From CAVRIA01 sp963721115 (GTDB lineage: Bacteria > Desulfobacterota > Binatia > HRBIN30 > CADEER01), in contig CAVRIA010000008.1 of NCBI GenBank assembly GCA_963721115.1, positions 248,001-312,000 on the forward strand: a stretch of 64,000 nucleotides of DNA, written 5' to 3'. Position numbers and translations under genes: made by a program. The notes under the pieces were generated by a model, which had not been told where the DNA came from, searched no databases, and worked only from the letters and a program-made list of their open reading frames with translations. Of the stretch, positions 26,795-35,722 are shown piece after piece; the stretch's first letter is position 1, and each line of letters opens with the position of its first letter.

Positions 26795-28119
26795 GGCAGG
26801 GGCTCCGCTTCGACCCAGCGCACCAGGCGCTGCAGCTCCATCGCGCCGTCGCGCAGCGCCCCCGCCGCGGGCTCGTTCATCCGCCCGATCGCGCAGAGGC
26901 GCCGCGCGCCGCAGCTCGACAGCAGGTCCTCGTAGGGCGTGCGCTCCTCCGCTGCGACGGCGAGGCCGACGGTCTGCAGAAGGCCGCGCGTCGGCGCCAG
27001 CGCCGCGCGCAGCTCGGCGCGCGAGCGGTACGGCTTGACGCGCACACAGCGGCGCAGCGGCGACGGAGCGAAGGCCGGGTCGGTCTCGAAGACCACGGTG
27101 GCGGTGCCCGGCGCGCGCGGGACGAAGAGGCGACCGAGCCCCGTGGCGTCGGCGAATCTGCCGAGCTCGCGAAAGCGCGCCACCTCGATCCGCTCGTCGA
27201 TGCCGACCTCGCCTTCCGGAAGCCGGGCGGCGAGGCGTCCCAGTCGCTCCGACAGGCTCTCCGCGACGCGCCGCCCGTCGTCGCCTCCCTCGACGTAGAC
27301 GCACTGCGCGGCCGTGCAGGCGAGCTGGTCCCACGCGGCGACGTCCCGCGCCAGAGCGTCGGCGTCGAGCGACCGCAGCCCACGCGACGAAATGACCGCG
27401 GCGCTCACGCGCGGGCCGAGCTCGACGATCGCCGCGCGGGGATCGGTGCGCCGCCGATAGGCGTCGACCGTTTCCGGTCCAGCGGCGACGACGACACCGT
27501 CGACCAGCCGCCCGAGCTCGCTCTCGACGTCCTCGCGCCCGCCCGCCCAGCTCACCATCGCCACCGCCTTTGCCAGTTCCGGCGCGGCGTGCTCGAGCGA
27601 TCGGACGAAGAAGCGACAGAAGTCCGCCCCCTCTGCCGGACACTTCAGAATGCTCGCATTCTTCGTGCACAGCGCCACCAGTACGGACTCCGCCGGCCCG
27701 AAGAAGACGTTGCCGGAGACGACGTGCAGCACCACGCCGAGGGGCTCGGCGCGCCGCCGGCCTGCGTCGAGCTGGACGAATCCGTCCAGGCAGTCGATGC
27801 TTCCGAGTTGGTCGGCGATCCTGCGGCACGCCTGCTCTGCGTCGAGTCGGGCGGAGAATCCGTCCAGGGCCCAGAGCACCATCTCGCGGCTCAGGCCGAG
27901 CCGCCGTTCTGGCACCGTCGCCAGAAAGGCATCGCGCATGGTCCCCTCGCGGCTCCAGAGCGAGCGCAGACCGCCGAGCTGCCGGCAGATCTCATCGGCC
28001 GGAATCGCCCGCAAGATCGCGGCCTGGTCGCGGCCCTCCTCGACGAGCCGGCGCAGGACGCCGGCGCTCAGGTCCGGGTCCTCGATCCATCGTCCGAAGG
28101 AGAAGGTTTCCGCGCTCAC
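26791..28119 (-). CDS. LuxC-like acyl-CoA/fatty-acid reductase
   Basis: 442 residues from the GTG at 28119. The family signature DQLACTAAQ carries the catalytic Cys268 (DQ-x-AC-x-x-x-Q as in LuxC). A Rossmann/aldehyde-dehydrogenase fold is indicated by LGVVLHVVSGNVFFGPAESVL near residue 150. LuxC reduces an acyl-enzyme to a fatty aldehyde with NADPH. It lies next to a LuxE-like gene, as in bioluminescence operons, but no luciferase genes are near, so the aldehyde probably serves another product. Each neighbour overlaps it by four bases (GTGA). Confidence 0.88.
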   Translation of the reverse strand: MSAETFSFGRWIEDPDLSAGVLRRLVEEGRDQAAILRAIPADEICRQLGGLRSLWSREGTMRDAFLATVPERRLGLSREMVLWALDGFSARLDAEQACRRIADQLGSIDCLDGFVQLDAGRRRAEPLGVVLHVVSGNVFFGPAESVLVALCTKNASILKCPAEGADFCRFFVRSLEHAAPELAKAVAMVSWAGGREDVESELGRLVDGVVVAAGPETVDAYRRRTDPRAAIVELGPRVSAAVISSRGLRSLDADALARDVAAWDQLACTAAQCVYVEGGDDGRRVAESLSERLGRLAARLPEGEVGIDERIEVARFRELGRFADATGLGRLFVPRAPGTATVVFETDPAFAPSPLRRCVRVKPYRSRAELRAALAPTRGLLQTVGLAVAAEERTPYEDLLSSCGARRLCAIGRMNEPAAGALRDGAMELQRLVRWVEAEPLP

Positions 28120-29261
28120 GGGTCGACCCTCGCCAGCGTCGTCGCCGCGCAACCGCGGTAGCGGGTCGTTCCCCCGCGGCCGCGAACCTCGAAGGCCGGT
28201 GTGCCGCGGCCACAGGAGCAACGGTCGACGAACCGGCCGACGTCGGCGGTGAGCAGGGAGTGCAGCGGCATGGTGGTGAAGCCGGGATTGAGGAGATGCA
28301 GGACACCCTCACTGCCGGCCGGCAGCGGCTCCCGGGTCAGGGGATCGAGGATGCGCACCCGGGCGAACAGCGGCGGGTGAAAGCGATGGCGGCGGCACTC
28401 GAGGTAGTGAACGGCGTGCTCCGTCATGCCGTAGAGATCGCGGATGCGGTGGTCGGGAACACCCCAGGCGCGCTCGATCAGCTCGCGGAACGCTTCCTTG
28501 GGAAGTGCGGCGGCCGCCTCCGCCTTCCAGCCGCCGCCGGTGAGCACGAGGGATTGCGGGGCGAGGCTGACGTGGCCGGGCGGGCACGCGCGCGCGAGCC
28601 GCGCCATGAGCGCGGGCAGGCCGATCAGACGCACCGGCTCTCCGGCAGCCGAGAAGCGCTCGAGCGCGGAGACGACGGCGGCGGTGTCGAGGCGCAGCTC
28701 GCCCTGCGGGCCCTCCGTCAGGGCGTAGAGGGTCTCGCGGGCGGGCGCGAAGGTGGCGAGGGAGGCGAAGAAGTGCGCGTTGCCGTGCCGCGTCGAGGCG
28801 GCGGGCGAGGGCGCCAGGAGGACGTGGTGGACGGGATCGTCGGTGACGATTCCCTCTGCCCGGGCGGTGGCGAGCCCCATCGCCCACATCCGGCCGAGGG
28901 TCTCGTGGTCCAAGGCGATGGTCGTGCCGCGCCCGCTGGTGCCGCTGGACGACAGATGCAGGCACTCGGGTCCTCGCAGGGTGGAGAGGTCGAAGTGCTT
29001 GAACACCTCGGCCGCCAAGATCGGAACGCGCTCCGGACCGGCCGGATCGGCGGGCTCGAAGCCTTCCCGTCGGCAGAGGCTGCGGTAGAGCGAGTTGCGC
29101 TCGAAGTGCCAGGAGCAGATCTCGCGCATGGCCAGGGCGAAGAGCTGGTCGCGCCCGCCGCCGATGCGGTAGATGTCTTCCTGCCCGATCAGGTCCCAGG
29201 TGTGCGCGTGCTCGCGGCGCAAGGGCGGCTCGGCACCGCGTGCTTCCTGCACGAGGCTCAC
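28116..29261 (-). CDS. LuxE-like acyl-protein synthetase
   Basis: 381 residues from the GTG at 29261. It has the adenylate-forming motifs SSSGTSGRGTT (about 115) and DLYGMTEHAVHY (about 275), typical of LuxE and related acyl-protein synthetases. LuxE activates a free fatty acid as acyl-AMP and hands it to LuxC. The gene lies directly before luxC-like, with GTGA overlaps at both ends. It ends in a Cys-containing tail (RCSCGRGTPAFEVRGRGGTTRYRG) that could bind metal. Confidence 0.86.
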   Translation of the reverse strand: MSLVQEARGAEPPLRREHAHTWDLIGQEDIYRIGGGRDQLFALAMREICSWHFERNSLYRSLCRREGFEPADPAGPERVPILAAEVFKHFDLSTLRGPECLHLSSSGTSGRGTTIALDHETLGRMWAMGLATARAEGIVTDDPVHHVLLAPSPAASTRHGNAHFFASLATFAPARETLYALTEGPQGELRLDTAAVVSALERFSAAGEPVRLIGLPALMARLARACPPGHVSLAPQSLVLTGGGWKAEAAAALPKEAFRELIERAWGVPDHRIRDLYGMTEHAVHYLECRRHRFHPPLFARVRILDPLTREPLPAGSEGVLHLLNPGFTTMPLHSLLTADVGRFVDRCSCGRGTPAFEVRGRGGTTRYRGCAATTLARVDP

Positions 29262-30709
29262 CGCGGCACCTCTACGGCTTCGTACGAGGCGGGCGCCGAC
29301 CCCGTCGCGTCGAGCACCGGACTTCCGGCGCACGTCAGGTGGAGGAGCAGGTTGTCGAGGAAGCCCCGGGCGCGAAAGAGGCCGCGATGGTCCCGGGCAT
29401 CGACCTGAAGGAGATAGCTTCCCGCCGGCACCGATCCGGTGTCGTCGTTGACGAGCGGCGCGGCACAATGCCGGCGCACGTCCTCGAAGGCGATGTAGCC
29501 GTCGCCCGGCCCGATCGCCCGCGCCCTCAGGTGCGGCGTTGCCCTCTCGATCTCGGTCGCGGTGGCCAGCGTGCGCGCCTCCGCCCCCGAGCGCATGACG
29601 ACCAGCTTCGTAGCGGTGGCCAGGCACGACGCGGCGCAGGTGACCGTCCGCACCGTTTCGTCGGCGGGATGCGCGGCGCCGAGGCGCTCCCAGAGGCGGC
29701 GTCCAAGGCGCAGCCGGCGCTCGACGAACAGGTCGAGAGCACCCTCCATCTCGCGCTGCGTGAGGCGCGGCCGCCGCCGCTGCGCGCGTTGCCGCAAGGC
29801 CTCGAAGGAGGCCGGCTGGTAGGGACCCCAACGGTGCCGCCGCCAGGTGTCGACGCAGGCCAGATCCTCCGCGATCGGCCGCCCTCGCTCGTCGATGACG
29901 AGATCCCGGTCGTAGGGCAGCAGCTGGTACGCCGTATCGCTGGCGGCCATGTGGTGCGGGGCGACGGCACGGCCGAACGGGCCGGCGGGAGCGAAGCCGT
30001 GGTTGATCTCGTAGAATGCCCGCAGGCTGCCGGAGTACGGGGCGCCCACCGCGAAGAACGTGTCGACGTTGGCGAGCCCGGGCCGGGCGCGCTCTTCCTC
30101 GTCCCCGATGACGTCTGCGCCGCCGTAGCGCAGGTAGTAGTGGATGATCACGCTGCCCCAGGAGTGGCCGATCAGATGCACTCGCCGTATGCGCAGCCCG
30201 CTCTGGAGCTGCCGGACGGCCGTCTCCACGGCGCGCGCGCCGGCGACGACACCACGCCGGAAGTCGTAGCGAAGCGCGTAGAGACCGCTGCGCCGGCGCG
30301 GCTCGTCGATGCGGTCGCGCTCGTACCCGACCGACTCCACCGTGCGTGCGAACTCTTCGTACACGGGAATGGCGAGCAGGTGGGGAATCACCGTGAAGCT
30401 CCACAGCACGCCGCCGGGCACGAGGCCGTTGTCCTCTCCCGGCAGGACCGGCAGGTCGATGTCATCGTGGTGCCGCCGACGGAAGAACAGGCCGCGGTAG
30501 TCGCCCCACACCGGGAATCCGCCCGCGCCGGCATCGATCAGCGACGTTCCGAGGGCGCCCGGAACGAAGAGCAGCGGCACGGCGGCCGCTGGATCGACGG
30601 AGCGCCCGCGGGCGGCCCGCCGGGCGCGCAGGCGCAGAGAGACCTGGTTCGCCTTCGCCGCCCCGATCAGCGAAGCGGCGCCGAGTGTCCACAAGAGGGG
30701 CGAGGTCAT
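29258..30709 (-). CDS. LCAT-like alpha/beta-hydrolase
   Basis: 483 residues. The N-terminus has one hydrophobic stretch (LLWTLGAASLIGAAKA), then LLFVPGALGTSLIDAG, the oxyanion-loop pattern. The nucleophile elbow GHSWGS has Ser183. The layout resembles lecithin:cholesterol acyltransferase-like lipases/acyltransferases. Such enzymes cleave or transfer acyl groups on lipids, and in this cluster it may release or move the fatty acid that LuxE activates. It starts inside the last codon of the PLP gene (ATGA). I cannot tell hydrolase from acyltransferase. Confidence 0.75.
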   Translation of the reverse strand: MTSPLLWTLGAASLIGAAKANQVSLRLRARRAARGRSVDPAAAVPLLFVPGALGTSLIDAGAGGFPVWGDYRGLFFRRRHHDDIDLPVLPGEDNGLVPGGVLWSFTVIPHLLAIPVYEEFARTVESVGYERDRIDEPRRRSGLYALRYDFRRGVVAGARAVETAVRQLQSGLRIRRVHLIGHSWGSVIIHYYLRYGGADVIGDEEERARPGLANVDTFFAVGAPYSGSLRAFYEINHGFAPAGPFGRAVAPHHMAASDTAYQLLPYDRDLVIDERGRPIAEDLACVDTWRRHRWGPYQPASFEALRQRAQRRRPRLTQREMEGALDLFVERRLRLGRRLWERLGAAHPADETVRTVTCAASCLATATKLVVMRSGAEARTLATATEIERATPHLRARAIGPGDGYIAFEDVRRHCAAPLVNDDTGSVPAGSYLLQVDARDHRGLFRARGFLDNLLLHLTCAGSPVLDATGSAPASYEAVEVPR

Positions 30710-31836
30710 CGCCGCCGCTCCTCGGCGGGCGGATCGATCGCCGCGAAGGCGGCGGTCAGGTCGCGGCGCAGGTCGTCGGCGTCTTCCAGGCCGAAGCAGA
30801 GACGCACCAGGTTCCTTCCGAGACCCATCGCCGCCTTCTCCTCCGTGCTCAGCGAAGCGTGGCTGCCGCTGTAGGGCTGCGCCACCATGGACGTGACGCA
30901 CGCCATGCCGGTGCCGGTGCCGAACAGCTGCAGCGCCCCGGCGAAGTCCGCGTAACGCTCGGCCAGATCGGCGCGCAGCTCGAAGCACAGGATGCCGCCG
31001 TAGCCCGTGAGCTGACGCCCGTCGACGATCGGATGATGGACGCGCGCCACCTGAGGACACGCGGCGAGGAAGGCGTGCATGATCTGCATGGAGCGCTCGT
31101 GCTCGCGCATGCGCAGCGGCAGCGTCTGCAGGCTCCGGCGCAGCAGCCACGCGCTGTGCGGATCGAGGATGGCGCCCTGATAGAAGCGCGCTTCGCGGAG
31201 CTCCCGATGGAGGTCGTCTCGCTCGGTGAGGAGCATGCCGCCCATGACGTCGCTGTGCCCCGAGAAGTACTTGGTGGCGCTGTGCAGCGAGATGTCGGCG
31301 CCGTGCTCGAGCGGGCGTTGGAAGAGAGGCGTGGCCCAAGTGTTGTCGACGACGACCAGTGCGTTGCCGCGCCGCTCGGCCACCTCGGCGATGCGGCGAA
31401 CGTCGATGGTTCGCAGGAACGGGTTGGTCGGCGTCTCGAAGAGGACCATGCGCGTCGAGGTCGGGAAATCGTCGGGATCGACGCCACCGGCGAGGTCGAG
31501 GACGCGAACGGCGAAGCCACGGCGCTCGCGCAGGCGCTGGATCAGCCTGAAGGAGCAGCCGTACATCTCGCGGTTGACCACCAGCGTGTCCCCCCACTGC
31601 AGCAGATCGAGGACGAGCGAGATCGCCGTCATCCCGGTGGTCACGGCCACGGCGTGGGCCGCGCCCTCCAGTGTGCTCACCGCTTGCTCCAGCTCGGCGA
31701 CGTTGGGGTTGTCCTTGCGCGCGTAGAAATATGGGGATTCACCGCCGAAGGCGCTGCACTGGAATAGTGGCGTCACGACCGCGTGCGCCCCGTCCGCCGG
31801 CACCCTCGTGTGCAGGGTTCGCGTGATTCGATGCAT
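30706..31836 (-). CDS. PLP-dependent Cys/Met-metabolism enzyme (gamma-synthase/gamma-lyase family)
   Basis: 376 residues. The Schiff-base Lys189 sits in SLHSATKYFSGHSDVMGG. YARKDNPN, TTGMTAISL, FETPTNPF and VVDNTWATP are family landmarks. The family includes cystathionine gamma-synthase, cystathionine lyases and methionine gamma-lyase, and sequence alone does not choose between them. The usual partner genes of sulfur metabolism are absent. It sits between an AmrS-like radical SAM gene (9-base gap) and the hydrolase, so it may supply an amine or sulfur building block to the pathway. Confidence 0.86.
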   Translation of the reverse strand: MHRITRTLHTRVPADGAHAVVTPLFQCSAFGGESPYFYARKDNPNVAELEQAVSTLEGAAHAVAVTTGMTAISLVLDLLQWGDTLVVNREMYGCSFRLIQRLRERRGFAVRVLDLAGGVDPDDFPTSTRMVLFETPTNPFLRTIDVRRIAEVAERRGNALVVVDNTWATPLFQRPLEHGADISLHSATKYFSGHSDVMGGMLLTERDDLHRELREARFYQGAILDPHSAWLLRRSLQTLPLRMREHERSMQIMHAFLAACPQVARVHHPIVDGRQLTGYGGILCFELRADLAERYADFAGALQLFGTGTGMACVTSMVAQPYSGSHASLSTEEKAAMGLGRNLVRLCFGLEDADDLRRDLTAAFAAIDPPAEERRR

Positions 31837-31845
31837 CGGCTCGCC

Positions 31846-33258
31846 TCACGCCGCCGCTGTGCCCGGCGCGGCGACGCCGGGCCGTAGGGCCGCCGGGTCC
31901 GGCCGCTCGGGCAGGGCGGAGACCGGGTAATGGGCGCGGTCCAGGACCGGCAGGAAGGCGACCGGTTCGGCCGCGCGCGACAGCAGAGTGACGCCGCTCT
32001 CGGCGAGCGAGGCGCGCGACACGATCACCCTCGACAGCCCGGCGCCGAGGCAAAGGTGCTCGCGCCGTCCCGAAGGCTCGCGGACGACGCACACAGCGAC
32101 CCTCTCCGTCGTCCGGGCGGGCACCGCGACGTGCAGGCTGTTGACCTCCTCACTCCAGCTCCAATGGAAGGCGCGCTCGCCGCCGGTCTCCGGGCCGAGC
32201 ACCCGGGGCGGTTGCTCGTGAAGGGGCTCGCGAATGGCGGAACGGGCTCCGCAGCGCGCGCAGCGCGCGTCCGCGGAGAGCGCTCCGACGCGCACCGCCA
32301 GGCCGCAGCGCTCGACCAGGACGGTGCCGCAGCCGCGGCAGGCGCTATCGGCGACGCCGGGCTCGTATGTGTTGCCCAGGTAGCAATGCCGGATTCCCTC
32401 ACCGAGGGCGATGCGGCGCGCCCGCAATAGGGTCGACACAGGAGTCCGGCTCACCTTCGTCCAGCGGAAGGCGGGGTGGAAGCGGACGAAGTGCAGCGGC
32501 ACGTCCGGGCCCAGGGTATCGACGATCCAGCGCGCCGCGCGCCGCGGCTCCTCCTCGTCGTCATTGAGACCAGTGACGATCAGCTGGCTGATCTCGAGGT
32601 GGCGTCCGGAGCGGTGGACGATCTCGATCGCCTTCAGGACGGGCTCCAGCCGCCCCTTCGTCACCCGGCGGTAGAAGTCCGGAGACATCGACTTGAGGGA
32701 GATGCTGAAGACGTCGATGACCTCGCACAGCTCCCGGGCCGGCTCCCCCTCGATGTAGAAGGCCGACTTGTAGAGGTTCTGGATGCCATGTCGTCTCGCC
32801 AGCCGCGCCGTGGCGGTGACGAACTCGTGCCAGACGACCGGATCGTTGTACGTCCACGAGAGCATGCCGATGCCGTGCTCGAGCGCCAGGTCGACGATCT
32901 GGCGCGGCGAGTAGGAGCGCACGTGGCGCGGGTTCAGGTGCTTGACCTGCGAGGTCTCCCAGTTGTGACAGAACGAGCAGGCCATCATGCAGCCGACGTT
33001 GCCGAGGCTGAGAATGCGGCTGCCCGGCCGGTAGTGGTAGACGGCCTCGGTCTCGATGGTCTCCTGCGCCGGCTCGACCGAGACCCCGAAGTTGAAGGTG
33101 TGGAGCGAGCCCGCGACGTTGCCGCGCACGCCGCAGAACCCCTTCTGGCCGGGCCGCAGCTTGCAATGGCGCGGGCACAGGTGGCAACGCACGGCGCCTT
33201 CGGCGAGCGGTTCCCAATGCGCGGCGACTCGGGGGCGTGATGTCCACGTCATCCGCAT
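31846..33258 (-). CDS. amrS: AmmeMemoRadiSam-system radical SAM enzyme (AmrS-like)
   Basis: 470 residues. N-terminal CHLCPRHCKL (about residue 25) binds zinc or an auxiliary cluster. The radical SAM motif C90MMAC94SFC97 binds the 4Fe-4S/SAM site. About 330 residues match AmrS/pyruvate formate-lyase activase-like proteins. The last 140 residues are an extension with C-G-x-C pairs (ACRGCGTVLVERCG, CARCG), then low-complexity sequence. The usual AmmeMemo partner genes are not in the window. It lies seven bases after the membrane gene. Confidence 0.88.
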   Translation of the reverse strand: MRMTWTSRPRVAAHWEPLAEGAVRCHLCPRHCKLRPGQKGFCGVRGNVAGSLHTFNFGVSVEPAQETIETEAVYHYRPGSRILSLGNVGCMMACSFCHNWETSQVKHLNPRHVRSYSPRQIVDLALEHGIGMLSWTYNDPVVWHEFVTATARLARRHGIQNLYKSAFYIEGEPARELCEVIDVFSISLKSMSPDFYRRVTKGRLEPVLKAIEIVHRSGRHLEISQLIVTGLNDDEEEPRRAARWIVDTLGPDVPLHFVRFHPAFRWTKVSRTPVSTLLRARRIALGEGIRHCYLGNTYEPGVADSACRGCGTVLVERCGLAVRVGALSADARCARCGARSAIREPLHEQPPRVLGPETGGERAFHWSWSEEVNSLHVAVPARTTERVAVCVVREPSGRREHLCLGAGLSRVIVSRASLAESGVTLLSRAAEPVAFLPVLDRAHYPVSALPERPDPAALRPGVAAPGTAAA

Positions 33259-33265
33259 CTCCTCT

Positions 33266-34429
33266 TCACGCCAGATTCAGACGCCGCCGCAGGCGCGCGT
33301 CCCGGCTCGGCCGCCAGATGAATTGGTCGAGCAAATAGTGATGCATGGTGAAGCCCAAGAACACGCACGCCAGCACGTCGCGCATCGTGATGTTGTCGAG
33401 CACGACGATCGACGCCGTCTGCAGGCGGGGCGCGCAGCCCGGAAAGAGATCCAGCGCGCAGCCGAGAAAGCCGAAGATGGCCCCCTGGGCGAGCGCGCAC
33501 GAGGCGTACAGGCCGAACGAGCGCCGCAGGCGCGCCTGGAAATCGTTGCGCTCGTCGCTCACCCGCCCGCGGCAGTTGGTCTGATAGAAGCGCACGATGG
33601 CGTGGTACTGGACGTCGTGAAAGACGGTGACGAAGGCTCCGAACGCGAGGAGCGGCGCGGTGAGGGCGGCGGGGTGGTAGCAGACCAGCGAGTGCAACGA
33701 CACCACGGCGGCGAGGAAGAGCAGCTTCGGCAGATTGAGGGAGAGCCCGCGCCGCCGGCGCTGCGCCTGACGCGCGGCGAAGACCAGCACCGCGGTGACG
33801 ACGACGGCGGCACTGGCGGCGCAGACGATCCGCGCCGTCGTCGGGTCCGACGGCGCGGTGGCCAGGCCGAGCGCGGCGCGAACCTCCGGGTGGCGGATCC
33901 CGAACGCGAGCACGGGGGCGATCGTGCCGACGTAAAGCAACGCCGCGTCGATGCGCCGATCGGCGGGGGCGGTGTCGGCGCCCTTGCGCTGGTATAGGGC
34001 GAGGATTCCGTAGTGCTGCCGAACGACGTGCCAGTACGCCCAGAGCTGCACCAGGCCGACGAGGACGAGAAGCGGGGCATTGCTGCCTCCGACCTGCCGG
34101 CGGAACAGCAGCCGCGACACGACCAGGACGGCGGGACCGATCAGAAAGAGAGCCAGGCTGCCGAGGAGGAGAGAGCGGCGCTTTCGGCGCTCCTCGCCGT
34201 CCAGGTATGTACGGGCGTAGGTGGCGAAGAAGTGCGGGCTGTCGAGCAGGACGAACCACCAGAACCACACCACCAGCATGTCGGCGTGCAAGCCCGCGTG
34301 CAGGTAGAACATGGCGTAGCCGCCTGCGGCACCGCCGACCAGCCAGAGCAGATCGCTGCGGCGGTCGATGATCCAGTCACATCGAAGTGATACGGCAGGG
34401 CGGGCGACCGGGGCGACACAGCTCGTCAT
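33266..34429 (-). CDS. Polytopic membrane protein with conserved-looking His motifs, unknown function
   Basis: 387 residues with about eight hydrophobic segments. It has recurring His/aromatic motifs at membrane edges: DSPHFFATYARTY, YWHVVRQHYGILALY, FHDVQYHAIVRFYQ and FTMHHYLLDQFIW. Such spacing is typical of membrane di-iron or metal enzymes (desaturases, Brp/Blh-type oxygenases), but I do not recognise the family. Start: ATG at 34429 with GGAGGGGG ten bases upstream. An upstream in-frame ATG at 34450 would overlap that site. It is the first gene of the cluster. Confidence 0.8.
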   Translation of the reverse strand: MTSCVAPVARPAVSLRCDWIIDRRSDLLWLVGGAAGGYAMFYLHAGLHADMLVVWFWWFVLLDSPHFFATYARTYLDGEERRKRRSLLLGSLALFLIGPAVLVVSRLLFRRQVGGSNAPLLVLVGLVQLWAYWHVVRQHYGILALYQRKGADTAPADRRIDAALLYVGTIAPVLAFGIRHPEVRAALGLATAPSDPTTARIVCAASAAVVVTAVLVFAARQAQRRRRGLSLNLPKLLFLAAVVSLHSLVCYHPAALTAPLLAFGAFVTVFHDVQYHAIVRFYQTNCRGRVSDERNDFQARLRRSFGLYASCALAQGAIFGFLGCALDLFPGCAPRLQTASIVVLDNITMRDVLACVFLGFTMHHYLLDQFIWRPSRDARLRRRLNLA

Positions 34430-34575
34430 GCCAGCAATCCCCCTCCACATCCGTCTCGATTCGACCGCACCAAGTCGTCCTCACCCACAGTAGCGCGGCA
34501 TGTTATGCCCCCACTGGCAACGCTTCAACCGGAATTTTACGCACGTCATTTTGTTGACGAAGAGTGCGAGACTCC

Positions 34576-34605
34576 TTGATCGCGGTTCGCCCGAGCCGGT
34601 ACAAA
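34576..34605 (+). promoter_or_regulatory. Possible promoter for the TauD-like gene
   Basis: TTGATC (34576-34581), an 18-base spacer and TACAAA (34600-34605) are a fair -35/-10 pair 43 bases before the ATG. A second TTGACG at 34554 lacks a good -10. The 218-base divergent gap also serves the minus-strand cluster, for which I see no clear promoter. Confidence 0.3.
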
Positions 34606-34647
34606 TTGGGTAGAAATCGGAGTTCCAACGGTGCGAGGAGCGAAGCG

Positions 34648-35715
34648 ATGGTGGAAGCGGCGAGACGGATCGGCGAATACCGCATCGAAACGGAGGTGGG
34701 ACCGAAGGGGCTGCCGCTGGTCGTTCGGCCCGCCGGCGAGGTGGCCCTCGAGCCGCTGTGCGCCTGGTTGCGGGAGAACGCCGACTGGGTGCAGGAGCGC
34801 CTCGTGCGGCACGGCGCCCTTCTGTTCCGCGGCTTCGACGTGCCCGACGCCGGCGCTTTCGAACGCCTGGCGCGCGCCGTCGACGACGAGCTGAAGAACG
34901 AGTATCTCGGAACGTCGCCGCGCAACGCGCTGACCGATTACGTCTTCTCGGCCAGTGAGCTGCCACCGTATTACCCGATTCCACAGCACTGCGAGATGAG
35001 CTTCGTCGCCCATCCGCCGCGGCGCGTCTTCTTCTGCTGCCTCGTGGAGCCGGCGGCGGGCAGTGGCGAGACCCCGCTGGTCGACTTCCGCAAGGTCTAC
35101 CGCGACCTGGACCCCGCCGTGCGCGGTCGCTTCGAGGAGGGCGGGGTCCGCATCGTCCGCAACTACAGCGGGCCGGCCGGCGGCGGCTTCGATCTGTGGA
35201 AGCTCAAGCGCTGGGACGAGATGTTCCAGACCACCGACCGGGCCGCGGTGGAGGCGAAATGCCGGGAGCAGGGCTTCGAGGCGGTCTGGGCCGGCGGCGA
35301 TCGGCTGCGCCTGATCAGCACCCAGCCGGTGTTTCGCGACCACCCGGTGACCGGGGAGCGCGTCTGGCACAACCACACGCAGGTGTTCCATCTCTCGGCC
35401 GCGCCCGGCGAGTACCGGCGCATCGCCCGGCTGCGCCCGAGCCCGCGCCACTGGCTCCTCTGGGGGTTCGCCCGGGCGATGGTGGCTCTGCAGCGGCGCA
35501 CCCGGGAGAGCGACGAGCAGTCGATGCACTGCACGTACGCCGACGGCGGCGAGATTTCCGACGCCGACATGGAGGCGCTGCGCGACGCGATCTGGAAGAA
35601 CCTGGTGATCACGCCGTGGCGGCGCGGCGACGTCGTGGCGATCGACAACCACTCGGTCGCGCACGGCCGCCTGCCGTACCGCGGCCCGCGCCAGATCGCG
35701 GTCGCCTGGGCGTAG
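34648..35715 (+). CDS. TauD/TfdA-family Fe(II)/2-oxoglutarate dioxygenase
   Basis: 355 residues. The metal triad is visible: H114 and E116 in QHCEMSF, and the distal H339 in SVAHGRLPYRGPRQ, whose Arg would bind 2-oxoglutarate. E replaces the usual D in HxD, as in some family members. GALLFRGFDVPD near residue 55 is the typical N-terminal strand. GAGGAG lies eight bases before the ATG. The family hydroxylates taurine, phenoxyacids, gamma-butyrobetaine and natural-product intermediates. The substrate is unknown here. Confidence 0.88.
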   Translation: MVEAARRIGEYRIETEVGPKGLPLVVRPAGEVALEPLCAWLRENADWVQERLVRHGALLFRGFDVPDAGAFERLARAVDDELKNEYLGTSPRNALTDYVFSASELPPYYPIPQHCEMSFVAHPPRRVFFCCLVEPAAGSGETPLVDFRKVYRDLDPAVRGRFEEGGVRIVRNYSGPAGGGFDLWKLKRWDEMFQTTDRAAVEAKCREQGFEAVWAGGDRLRLISTQPVFRDHPVTGERVWHNHTQVFHLSAAPGEYRRIARLRPSPRHWLLWGFARAMVALQRRTRESDEQSMHCTYADGGEISDADMEALRDAIWKNLVITPWRRGDVVAIDNHSVAHGRLPYRGPRQIAVAWA

Positions 35716-35722
35716 ACCGAGT

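Noticed and set aside
26791..29261. A bioluminescence (lux) operon
   Set aside because: luxC and luxE-like genes are present, but no luciferase genes luxA/luxB or luxD/luxG lie near. The LLM protein at 37324 is a distant, unlinked member of the luciferase-like superfamily.
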